In this document: positions 1 to 12,464 of the stretch, piece by piece | Position numbering within the stretch: position 1 is the stretch's first letter | Layout of the letters: every line of letters begins with the position of its first letter | Origin: Phycomyces nitens | Lineage: Eukaryota; Mucoromycota; Mucoromycetes; Mucorales; Phycomycetaceae | NCBI GenBank assembly: GCA_022702545.1 | Contig: JAHRBC010000006.1 | Span: 1,984,001-2,048,000, forward strand | Reading direction: 5' to 3' | DNA length: 64,000 nt | Position numbers and translations under genes: made by a program | The notes under the pieces: model-generated | What the model was told of the DNA's origin: nothing | Databases searched by the model: none | The model's input: only the letters and a program-made list of their open reading frames with translations

Positions 1-121
1 TGCCATGAGTTTCTTGCACGTGACGGCTCTCCTTTGCCTTACATCAGGCTGCCTTCTGGGGTGGAGTTGGCAGTTACATTTTTCTTTCTTTTTCAATCTA
101 CAATCAACACCAGAGCAGATA

Positions 122-3100
122 ATGAGCTCCAAAAAAGCGGGTGCTAGCGGTGGCTACGGAAGAAGCCCACAAAGAGGGCCTCCGCGTGACACAAACCGTC
201 GTCATGATCTATCATCACCATCACGGCCAGCAGCGCGTTCTACCTTGGGTACCTTTCTCAGCACACAAAGCAGTTCAGAGGAAAGAGGTTGACCTTATTG
301 GCTAGATCGTAATACAGGAGAACCCCGAGCATTGCAATTGCTACGTCGTGTTCTATTGGATGAAGACGATCCGGCATACTCACGACGAAGTGCAAGTGCA
401 ACACAGCTATTGCGCTTGCTCGGTGATTCACGCCAACATGAACCCGAATCTTCACCAAATCGGCAGGAGAGAAACCAACTGATGGACATTTGTCTCCATG
501 GAATAAACAATGGTCCAGATGTACTTACTGTTTTTGAAACGATAAAGGCACCCAAAGCATTGAAACAGTCAGTTGTTCAGATACTGTCATCGCTTGCATG
601 CAGTACACGTCTTGATATGATTCTTGGTTGGCTATTTGATTATTTGGGCCAATGGAAGGAGGATTATGCTCCTTCTGTAGAGACTAGTAGAGAAAGAGAG
701 GTTAAGATGTGGCTACTACGCACATTGCAACAGGTACGAGGAGATTAGTAAGACACCAGCGATCCTATGCGTAAACAAAACCTCTTAGATTATCCTTGAC
801 ATTGGAAGTGATTCATACAACAGACTTCAGTTTGAGGAACTGTCGTCGTCAGTAGTGGCAAACTTGATAACATTTTTGGATGCCATGGATTCTGCTGATT
901 ACCTTCCTGATGTGCTGGATGCTCTAATCGTATTCTCAAAAAACTGCGGCGAGAAATTTACTGCGAGATTCCAGGTAAATTTGGTTTGTACGATTTGTAG
1001 GGGGCTTTGACTGATAGGCATCAAAGGATGTGATTGACTTGCTAGTCGGTTGGAACATTGATCCTGCCTTGCCCGAGCCAAAGCGATTGTTGCTTAAAGG
1101 CAAGTCTAAACAGTGCCTAGAGTGGGTGGAAAGGGTTAACATGTCTTTACAGAAGCGTACAAGGAATTCCAGCCATTCTGGCAAAACAGACTTCCTTTTG
1201 CGTTTGAGCTTCTTTACCATTTTTTGAACGATATGCGTGGATATGTAACCGAGATCACATCTACAAAGCAGGATCCAAAGGAGATTCAGAAGAAATGCGA
1301 CATGTTTTACAGCTTGTTCAGGTACATTGGTGTACTCGAACCATCTTGTTTATTAACATTGGGTCATCAGTTGCTTCTACTCTATCCTTCAGACCGTAAT
1401 ACTCCTTATACCCACTGAAGATGGCCATCAAAACGAAATGGCAGTCGGACAGCCTTTTGACCAACTTCGTCTGCGTACCCTGGAACTTTTGATGGCGACA
1501 AAAGAAATACCACCCTATAACCAATGGACTGACATGAGTATGTCTATAAATAATACCTCGGGCCTTTTTATCCTAACACGTTGACAATTAGCAAACCAGG
1601 CCATCCTGACGTTAATCTCTGTAAGACAAACTAGCTTTAGAACTTTCCAAGGAGGTATCTATCAGTATTTTACTGCGCAACTTCCAGAGAAATCCGGAAA
1701 AGAGCTTCCTGTGGAACCAATTAAATATGTGGAAATGCTAATCAAGGTATGAAGAAAATTGTGAAAAAGGTCTTGACGATTGACCTTGCCTATACAGATG
1801 GTGCATGCGTTTGGTTCTGATATGGAAGAATCTGTTATCCTTGATTTGCTGGAGACAGACTCACCTCTTTACCGCTTCCGATCCCAGTACAGGGAGGATA
1901 AGCAGTTAAACTCGGGAGTGCTTGTTCTCTTGCGCACGCTGATCAGATTATGCAAAAACCCAAGCTCCCAAGCCAACATTACCAAGAGCATGGTTAACTA
2001 CTTGAAGAATCTTACTAGTGTGATTTATGCCAATTGCGATGAAGATAAGCCGGCTGCCAAGCTTCAGAGAACAACAAAGTATATCCTGGACAATCAAGCA
2101 TTCATCAAGGATCTTATTGAACCATCCGATCTGTCGACAAGGACTCCTCTAACATGCTCACAAAAAGTGACATCAGTCGCAGATTCTCTCTTTATTGGCT
2201 ACCTCTTGCTGGATACAGCTGTAAACTGGCCAGAGTTCAAAAGAGAAAACATTATCCCGGTTATCCATATGTTGTCAATGGCATGGGAGTATAGGTGTAC
2301 TGATGTGTTTGATGCATTGCTAAAGATCTTTAAAGGGTTCTGGACAAGGTTGGTTGGTTGGAAAACCTAATTGGACGATTCTTAACATCAAATCTGCTGT
2401 AGCTGTGGGTTTGGGCTGGTTTCTCACAGAGAGTTTGGTCCTTTGGAACTCTTGTTGCAAGATCTGACTGACCAGTGGGCACATGTAAACTTGGGATCAA
2501 AGCAACTGATCTGTGGTTTTGTAAAGGACATGTTGAGTGCAACTACACAAAAAGACATTGAATCCGAGATAAAATCCACTGTACGTGATATTATCCTGGG
2601 ATTCATAAAGGCATTAGGTAATTAGACTAGTCTTTAACTTGGTATCGACTGACATGGATAAACGCAACAGACAGCGAAAGGAACAGTCTGGTGATGGAAG
2701 CCATGGTTTACTTGGTTATACAATATTGCCAAGTGTTTGGATCGGCTGGCATCATGGACGAAGCTCTGACCTATGTGCAGAAAGGGTAAAAACTTGAAAT
2801 TTAAATTGAGAAATCTTATACTCTTTTTCAGAGTTTTCAATGCATCTCCAGGTGTACAAAAGGCCAGTAGGGACCTTTTAACTATCCTCAACCCATTTGC
2901 TACGTCTGATGCAAAGGTGCAGCCAAACAGAGTGTCTGAAATACTGCAGGTAAGATATTCCCCCAGATAAACATAGCCAGACAGTATTCTTACCTGTGCA
3001 TAGAATGTTATCATGGCCACACCTCACACAGGGTCTTTCCGTCCAGCACATTATGAGATTGTCATGAAGCATCTTGGAATGACTTCTCTTTTGATAGGCG

Positions 3101-6100
3101 CTTCTGTCGATGAGGCACAAGAACTCGCGGCACAGGAAAATTCGTCTTTGGAATGGGCTAGAAAGCTATTCTACCATTGCGATACTCTAGGGAACATGAA
3201 GAACATTCCTGCCTTTATCGAACTCCAACAAGGTAAACTATTGTTTCTTGAAATACAAAGTATGCTCATATATATATCTTGTGAATAATAGAGATTGGAA
3301 GAGTATCGATCATAAACCACATCAATAATTCAGGCTCTTTATTGTTCTACTGGGCAATGTGGGAATCAGCACGCTATTGCATACTTTCAAGACTAAGAAC
3401 TCCTTTTGGTGGTCCTCAACAGGTAATTGAACAGGATGAGAACACGGCCTTTACTTAGCAATTTTTCTATAGACGTTTGCAGCCTTTGAACGAACCTTGA
3501 ACGCTCTCGTCGCAGACCCTACGAATCTTAAAGAAAGGCAAGTGGTCCGAATGATAAAGATCGTCTGATTGTGTTTGACCAACATTTGTCCTACAGAAAC
3601 ATCAATCACTTGAGATGTCTTTTATTGCTTCTTGATCGATTAGAAGTCCAGCTATACAATGCGTCTGAGGGATGCTCTACAAATGCATTGCCATCTGTAC
3701 CGAGATCTAGCTTGTCATTTTTCAGGACAAACAAAAAGACTTGCCACGACTATTTTGCCAGGATTCGACCCAATGTTGTAAAAGGAGCAAAGATACTGCA
3801 CGACAATCCTTTGATCATTCGCAACACCCTCGAGGCAAGTGCTCACAATATAAAGAAAAATGTCTATTTGTATTGACTCTTTATTAGATTTTGAACGAAA
3901 GAGAACGTACGATGCAGGACAAGGTTGCTGCTGATCCCGTAGGGTGGTTTAATGAAACGAACCATTATCTCCGAGATTTGGGTAAGTTGATAACCATTTA
4001 CAACCTGTCAGATTGATCACTTACTGCTGTACCTAGTCGAAGCTTGTATTCAAAATAGCTCTGTCGATATCATCAATGGGTTGCAGTCTTGGTACAAGAA
4101 ATTGATTCGTAAAGCCGGACACATCCACCCACCTATTAATGACCAATGGTCGTTTGATTGTCTTGTTGGTCCTGTACCAAAAGGTAGTCTATATGACTTT
4201 CAATCTTTGCAAAGTCCAAAATTTTAATCGCACTGGTAATCTAGGGAACTCGACTCCATCTACTACAACCAATTGGGTTCAAGTCGCATCATTATTTGCT
4301 TCGGTAGGGTACCAGACACTAGGTTTAATGGCATGACAATTAACAATGGTAATTTGTAGGGTAAAGACGAGGCTGCAATCAAGCTATTACAAGTTTTGCG
4401 CAAACAGGTCAACAATGACCATATTATCTTGAAAATGCTGGATATCAAGGTACCAATAGCTATTCTTTATAGCCATTTCTCATTAAAAGCTTTTTTTCTT
4501 TAGCTTGTCGACTTTTACACTTGTCTGGAAGACTACGAGTCAATTAGATACCTGTCACCCTCCAATGTACACATCTTTGGAGAAAAGGCCTCCAAAGAAC
4601 TTGAAGCATTCACCTATGGACAACCACAGCGCGTCAAAAACAGCGACTCTTTGGACTTTGCAGTCTATTTCAAAGTAGCACCCCTGGGTGCATGTCTACA
4701 GCTGGCAAGATTGAACCAATTCCGTCAATGGCTTTCAATTACTGAAGAACCAGGTTGGAATAATCAGATCAGCTCGATTTTGTCTCAGCGTATTGCATAT
4801 TCTCTCCGAGAGAATATATTCTCTGACCAGACAAGCCTACTTGAATTGCAGCTCCAACAGACCTCTTGGAAAGTGCTGTATGACAATGCTGAAGATTGGA
4901 GAACATATGCTAAATATCATGTACCTTACCAACGCCATCGTGCATCTGATACAAAGTATTGGGCAAGACTGGCAACGTACTTTACAAAGGTAGTTAACCA
5001 ATGTCCCAAAGAAATCACCGAAAAAGCAAACAGATGTTTGGTCGACGTTTTGTTGAATGCAGCCAGAGTGTCTCGAAAGCAAGCCAATATCACGACGGCT
5101 AACCATTGGATCGAGAAATGCTTGGAGATAGACAGCAATTCAAAGACGACTCTGTATGAACGTACAAAGATCCTTTTGGCTCAGTCAAATGTCCCTGAAG
5201 CCATAAAGACCCTAAGACTTATTTGTGGAAACAGCAGTACAGAGGATGTACCGCAGCTACTGGAAAGTAAAGCGTACCTAATGGTGGCAAAGCTTCTCAA
5301 GAATGCATCTGAAGAAAATGCTGCAAAGTTGCTTGGTGATTATGATCCCCAGTCCATTGCCTCGAACGCCCTGGAGCTTCAGTCTCCTGTCGAATTGGCC
5401 ATTGAAACTGCCTTTGAAAAGTCAACTGCCGTGGCCTCGTGTTGCGATGGACCATGGTTTGAGTATGCTACACACAACTATAAGCAGGGCTGGCGTATAC
5501 TGGATGAAATCTCTCGAGACAATTCAAGCATGTCTGTCGCAATCTGGGCTCACCAGAAACTGAACAATGTCTTGGTTTCAAAGGACAATCAGGTCTCTGA
5601 TGCTTCTGGACATGAAACCATAAAGGTAAGTGTTTACATAAACCCTTGAATGTTTTCTTAAACCATCTTTTAGAGTCTCCTTGGATTGCTGCAAAAGTAT
5701 TCGGGTGCAGTTGGAAATCGTTCATTAAAGAAAGATCCTAGCTTTGTGCGGGCTGTCCAACAGACAGTTCCTTTTGTGGATGACAATTCAAGATATGAAA
5801 TACTGGAAACCTTGGATACTTTGCAAAACACTATCCTTCAAAAGTTCCGTACGTCTGTCAATGCATATTTCCGCTTCTTGTCACTTGGCAAATATCTTGA
5901 AAAGGTACCAAATTTTACTATTCTTGAACATGGAATCATTAATGTAAACTGTTTTTCACTATTTAGGAGCATGAATTAGATGAAGAAAACAGCGAATACA
6001 CGTCGATGATCATGACAACGACCCTACGACTCTTGAGAATGTTGGTAAAATACGGCGATGCTTTGCAGCCCAACTATACCGAGAATGTCGAAGCTGTACG

Positions 6101-9100
6101 AATTGAACCCTGGAAACAAATCATACCTCAATTGTTTGCTCGCCTGAGCCATCCTGCTGAATCTGTACGCCAAGTGTTGAGCAAACTGATAAGCAGAATC
6201 TGTGACGAATATCCAAGCGAGATCATCTACGATGTCATTGTCAGTTCGACTTCCTCCAAAACCAACCGAGACACCAAACAGGCCTTGGACGCCATTGCCA
6301 CTCGTATGATCAAGAACAACGATGTCTTGTGGAACTCGACGCGAAGAATGGCAGAGGAATTGGAGAAAATCACGGTTCTTTGGGAAGAGAAATGGCTCAA
6401 TAGGATTGCGTCTCTTCAGTTTGATGTTATGCAGCAATTCCAGAAACTGGATCAAGAGGTAACACGCCTCAAACAGTCTGAGCTTCCAGAATCCCAGCGC
6501 GAAAAGTCTTTCCACGAAAGATACGATAGTGTCATGAAGTTTGTTATCCAGTCAATTGACAAGATGCTGACCACGACTATAAACGGCACAATTACAACAC
6601 CTCATGAACAATGGTTTGAAAACACGTTTGGAAAGCAACTTCGACAAGCCTTTCAATTGCTTCAGAAACCTGGGGCGACTACAAACTATCGTAAAGGATG
6701 GGATTGCTTTCAACAGGTAAGTAGTACTGAGATTAGCATTTTGGTACTGATGTTTAACAATACTATAGCTTCATCGACAGCTGATGATGGAAACCCAAAA
6801 GGTCCGGATCCTTGAGCTCAGTCAGATATCACCCTACCTGGCATCCATGAAGGATACCATTGTAGGAATTCCTGGAGTACATGATGGAGACTCCAATAGC
6901 TGTATCGAATCGTTTGGATCTACTGTCATTGTTCTTCCTACAAAAACCAAACCAAAGAAACTGGATCTAAAGGGTGCTGACGGAAAAAAGTACTCTTACC
7001 TATTCAAGGGCTTGGAAGACTTGCATCTGGATGAACGTATCATGCAACTCCTTAATACCACCAATGGTCTCTTGAAGGAAGATCGATCTTCAGCAGATAG
7101 ACATCTCAAGGCAAGAACATATGCAGTCATCCCACTCAGTGATCACTCTGGAATGATCCAGTGGGTCAATGATGCTACACCAATGTTTGCTTTATACAAA
7201 CGATGGCAGAAGCGAGAGCATACTACACAAATGATAATGACCAACGAAAAACTCGATGAATCTGTTGCCCAGGCATTGTTACGTCGACCAACTGAAAACT
7301 TTATGGACAAGGTTGCTGCAGCTCTCAAGGAAGAGGACTTGCGTGTTACAGCCAACCGACGACACTGGCCAAAGCATATCCTAAAGAAAGCGTACATGAA
7401 ACTTGCAAAAGAAACACCCGAAAACTTGCTATCCAAGGAACTCTGGTGCACAAGTTCTAGCTCAACCGAATGGCTGGCCAAGAGTGTATCATTCTCTCGC
7501 TCACTGGCAGTAATGTCAATCATTGGCTACATTATCGGTCTAGGTGATAGACATCTGGACAACATTATGGTTGACTATCAGTCGGCTGAAGTCATTCATA
7601 TCGATTACAATGTCTGTTTTGAGAAAGGCATGCGACTCCGGGTCCCTGAACTCGTTCCCTATCGCCTTTCCCAGAATCTATATAATGCGCTTGGAATCAC
7701 TGGAGCCGATGGTGTGTTTAGAGCAGCCGCAGAAGAGACTTTGCGTGTACTCCGAAAACACAAGGAAGTCTTTATTACTTTGCTCGATGCGTTTGTTTAT
7801 GATCCTCTTGTCGACTGGGAAAGCGAAGCAGAAGAAATGCAAGAGCGACAGATGCTAGAAATCCAAGCAAATCTTGGCCTCATTGCTGCTCGTCTAAGTA
7901 ACTATCTCCCTGCCTTTATGTACTTTTTATTAATTAACAAAAACTTTTACAGGTGAGAAAAAGTCTCGATATGAAAATCAACAATCCAAGGTTGCTAGAG
8001 CTCTTTCTGGACTATCAGAAAATATCCAGCAATCGCACCAAGTGATAATCTCGGAAAAGAAGCGGCTGACAGCAGAATACGCGAGCCAAGATCTTAGTCG
8101 TGCCATGAAGGTGCAAACCAAAGTCAAAGGTGCCAAAGAGCATATCATTACTCTTCTTACAAACTTGCGTGTATGGCATGAAAAACACAAGTCTGCAATT
8201 GATGCGGTAAAGGTATTTCGGCAATCTATTTATTTTGCTTATACTCATTGTTTTGTGTTTAGACCCCATATCTCGATAGCCTTTTTGCTAAAAAGTATAT
8301 AACAGCAAACACGGTCAAGCTCTCGGTTGATAAACAGCCAAATGACTATAAAGAGTTTTTCGGAAAACTTTCTGTCTGGGCAAAACAAAGAGATGTTGTG
8401 TATCGACAATGTTTTGAAGATATTCGGACATACAGACGCCTTTTGCAACCATTGGCCCGGAATGTCTTTGACCAGGATTGTTGTGGAACATATGCAGTCT
8501 TATTGACCGAGTTGATTCAGCAAGACTACAAGGAAGCCAAGGCACAAGAGGTTGTGCAGACATTACAACAAAACATTTGTTCAGAAGCCCTCCAAAAGAT
8601 GGGACGTCGGGCATCAGTGTTCTCGGACGAAGTCAAGAATTTTATATCAAAGGTCAATGTCACCATTGAAAAATCTCAGGACGAGCTCGTCAAACGGGAA
8701 AAAAATGTTCATGATGACCAAAAGAAACTCCATACAAACAGCAGCAGCCAGTACTGTATGGTTGAGGTGTTATCAGATTCACTTTATGGCTTTGAGGACA
8801 ATATCCGTAAATTCAATGCCGAAAGACTAGAGATATCTAATGATGATGAAATTGAGTCTGGTACGATTGAATTGGCGGGTAAAGTAAAGACACTCGAAGA
8901 AGAATGTTATTTTGGTTGCTTTACCCAAACATATCCAGTCAGCCAAACAAGTCTGTTTATTCAGCTGCGAGAACATATGGACCTACTGTGCGGTAAGGAT
9001 TGGTATTGATGCCAGAATACATTTATTGACATTGAATCATGATAGCCTTTCTCGGGGATGAGATTGATTCAGTCGAGATCGATACACTGGAAGCTCTCTC

Positions 9101-11738
9101 GTCTTGTGCAATTGGCTTATATCAGTTGGAAGAAGGCTGTCTATCGATATGCAATACCGTTTTTGAATATATCCAGACTGCTCCTCACTGCATTGATGAG
9201 CTCATACTGCAACTCAAATGTCAAGTGGAGACACCTGGAGATTCTGTGGTGGTAAATAGAGTGGTCTGTAGTGATGTATTCATTGTAACTAATTATTTGA
9301 TTCTAGATTGATGTGGTGGTTGTGAACCAAGAAAACAATGCGGATCCAAAGATGCTACTGGATACAATGCAAGAACCGTTTATAAATATCGATGAATTCT
9401 GCAGAGTAGCCACGGTAAGTCGAGTATCAAATACAAACGGTCGCTTATCCATTATATGTATTATATTCAACAGAGATTGACAAAAGAGTACGGAATGCCC
9501 TCTGGAGAAATCGAGGAAGCTGTCGAGAGATACATACAGATGAAGAACACGGCAAGTACTCTAGTCTTAATATCTTTTTTTTTTAAAAAAAAATAGTCTA
9601 TTATGGCTGACAGCAGCTGTTATAGGCTCTTTTGAATATTATGCAAAAAGCCGTTGAGCAATACAGGACAATTACTTTGGGCACTTGGGTTTCACCATTG
9701 ATTCTATCATGGAATATGACTCGAAATTCAACAATTGCACAAAGTGTAAAGTCATTGCTATATTCGTTTGCCAGCAGTGTCATTACGCCAGTATCCACCA
9801 TTCTACTAATGTGTCTGAGAGACAAATTGAATGGGGCAGCAAACCCACATTCTTCAAAATCCAACCAAGGCTCAAGAGGGAACGCAGAGGATCACCTTCG
9901 AATTCTACAGGAGAAATGCACTGTTACTGCAGAGATTGCTATTCTAGACATGGTAATACTTGCAGATTGTCCAACAAGAGTATTCTTATAAACACATGTA
10001 TCATATATAGGCAAAGGCGAGCAAAGAAAAGTACGAAAGCTACCTTCGACGATACGATTTGGACACTGCGCGTTTCCAATGGTTCAATGCTCCATATATC
10101 ATGGAACAAAGACCACTTCCCTATAGCAAGGTATATTTAAATGATATCTGGTTGACCTGGCTCTTATGTTTATTGTCAATAGTTGGTGGCCAAAATGGCA
10201 AAAACATCTGATGAGCTCTATAAAGTTGGCACAGACCTTGAATCTCTCAAAGATGAGTTTGTCCAACTTTCAGCCTCCCTTCAAAATGTGCCCGAGTGGA
10301 GACCTATTGCTACAGGCTGGAAAACTGCATACGATGAGGAAACAAAAAATGTAGGTTTTCATAAAAACATTTTTTTTGTGAATAATATACTTATTTCTTT
10401 TTTTATTAGAATTCTACATTGACAAACTGTTACAGTTGTATAATTCACTTTGAGAGTAGTCGACTAGGATTCGAACACTCGATGGTCATTACAAGGGATA
10501 TTACTGAAGCCTTGAAACCTTTGACTGGAACCGATACTGAGTAGGTTGTATAGTTGATCTCAACCATTATATTGATGCTGGTTTTGGTTTAGGAATGATG
10601 TTATAAAGAAGCATGAAGTGCCTCCCGAGATGGTAAGTTGGATAACTTGGTAAATCAATAATCAAAATAGCTAATCCAGATCTACTTTCAAAGCTGCCTG
10701 TTCCTCTGGATCTTATTTCGCGTGTCGAGGAACGACTCAAAGAAATCAGTGAAGCCCTTGCTGAACTTCGATCCCCAACCGATGGCATAGTTCCACTTTT
10801 GGAGTCGGTTCTTATCGTAGAGACTGAAGCAGATAATGAACTAAAGCCAGCACAACAAAGCGCAAAGGTCGGTACTTCTTGTCTTGATTTACTGTCAATG
10901 TATTCCAAAAGACTAATACACACGTTTGACTGTTAGGCTACGCTTGATGAGCTTTCAAACATTGAGAAACAAATGATTGCATTGAGTGAACAAAAGAATG
11001 AACCCTCATGGACTTTTGCTCAATTGGTAAGCTTTGGTATAAAAAGTGACCATGAGTAGAGACCTAAAGCATTGGTGTAAATCGTATAGAACCATACTCT
11101 CGAAAACATCAACAAGGCTTTCCATGAATTGTTCTCTTCTCTCCGTACTCTGGAAGGATTTGGAACTGATACCAAGAGTTCTGCCGTTGTGGAATACCCA
11201 ACAAAGCGTACGGAAAGTGAACCTATGAGTAGTGACGAAAGGGGTGGACAGTTATCAAAAACTCTTGAAGGAAGCGACACTACTTCCCAGAATGCAAGCG
11301 TTAGTCAGAGATCGCTCTATGGAGACCAGACGAATCCTTCTCTTTCTACATCCCAGGTTATCATGAAAACAGACAAGCAGACCGTTTCTGGATCAAATCC
11401 AGATAATCCTGCACTGGTTCAAGATGACACGGGCGCAAAGTCTGCCAAAACTGTACCGCAGATCAATAGCCCAGATCCTCAACTTGGGGCTCCAATGCTG
11501 ACCCAGCGTCGAAATGTTCACGTTCTTGGGATCATGCGTCGTATCCGTGCAAAGCTTGATGGAAAGGACTTTGGGGTTCAGCATAAGATGTCGGTCTCAG
11601 AACAGGTAATATAATATATAGTCAAAATTGAAAGCAAAAAGTTATTAAAAAGGCTTTTAGGTTGCGAGAACTATAGATCAAGCCACTTCTATCGATAACC
11701 TATGCCTCATGTACGAAGGTTGGACTAGTTGGGTTTAA
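122..11738 (+). CDS. SMG1: SMG1-like PI3K-related protein kinase
   Basis: SMG1 phosphorylates the helicase UPF1 during nonsense-mediated mRNA decay. The gene is split by roughly 30 short introns; exon 1 is 122-248 and exon 2 is 306-733. HEAT-like helical sequence fills the first half. FAT-type repeats lie around 4.6-5.9 kb, and an FRB-like segment (LWEEKWLNRI) near 6.37 kb. The kinase domain is one long exon from about 6.78 to 7.9 kb, with catalytic loop GLGDRHLDN followed by HIDYNVCFEKG. That DYN form in place of DFG is characteristic of SMG1 rather than TOR or ATM. A long helical insertion follows. The last exon encodes the FATC end, ATSIDNLCLMYEGWTSWV, with TAA at 11736-11738. The product should be about 3.2-3.3 thousand residues, a little shorter than animal SMG1. 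The start at 122 is chosen because exon 1 then joins exon 2 in frame (STL-DRNTGEPRAL). The identity is secure; individual middle exon borders are less so. Confidence 0.93.
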
Positions 11739-12464
11739 TCTACTCTTCTGCTTTGCACATTTGTAACGGACCCAGTGGCGACTGGTTATTTAATCAGTTG
11801 CAAAGACAAGCCGTGGCACAGTCTCTCGTCAAATGATAAGAGGCCTGTATGTGATTGATTTACAGCAATAAACATAAAATTTTCCTGTGATTCTTTATTT
11901 TATTTTATTTTATTTTATTTTAATTTAATAAAAGCTATATTAACAATTAGTTTTTAAAGATGTATTTGACCTCACCAATCAATGTCTATAGATCATGACA
12001 GCTAGAGATATCTTATTCTTAAAGAGCATTGAAAAATGCAATGGAAATCAATAAGCAATTTCCAGAAACATTTTGAAAGTCTTGCTTTATACTTTTGCCT
12101 GTATTCCAATACCATCTTGTTTGACACTCTAAAGCAAAATATCATCAATAAAAATGATAATATTACTCAAAATACACCTAGTACCCTTGGATTATACGTC
12201 ATTTTCTATCAGACTGTTCGTAGGGGAGGGTCTACTCTCCATCCATTTACCTCTTTAGTGCATAACCATACCTTGCATCAAAGTGGCTTGGCGTCGCAGT
12301 TCATTCCCCGCTTTCTTACCCAGAAAAAAAAAGGTCTACACCACAAGAAACCCATTCAAAACCAAAATCGCTCGTCTTCTTTGACAGACATTGACGGAAA
12401 CGCACATTTGCTTCCTTCTTTCTTTCAACAACGACCATTAGAATTAAAATAAAGACCAGACGAC
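11739..12464. other. Intergenic region SMG1-RPC2
   Basis: This is the SMG1 3' flank and RPC2 promoter. It is AT-rich and holds a TTTTA pentamer run at 11893-11922. An open frame of 138 codons (12036-12452) runs up to the RPC2 start but resembles no known protein and probably overlaps 5' leader sequence. No other gene is seen. Confidence 0.6.
11893..11922. repeat. TTTTA pentanucleotide repeat
   Basis: Five to six tandem copies of TTTTA about 155 bases after the SMG1 stop codon; an ordinary microsatellite. Confidence 0.85.

Noticed and set aside
5..121. Start codon at position 5 as the SMG1 start
   Set aside because: It would add a hydrophobic Phe/Leu-rich stretch unlike SMG1; the ATG at 122 gives the expected Gly/Arg/Ser-rich head.
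12036..12452. A 138-codon plus-strand open frame upstream of RPC2
   Set aside because: No recognisable content, ends just before the RPC2 start and lies in AT-rich leader/promoter sequence.
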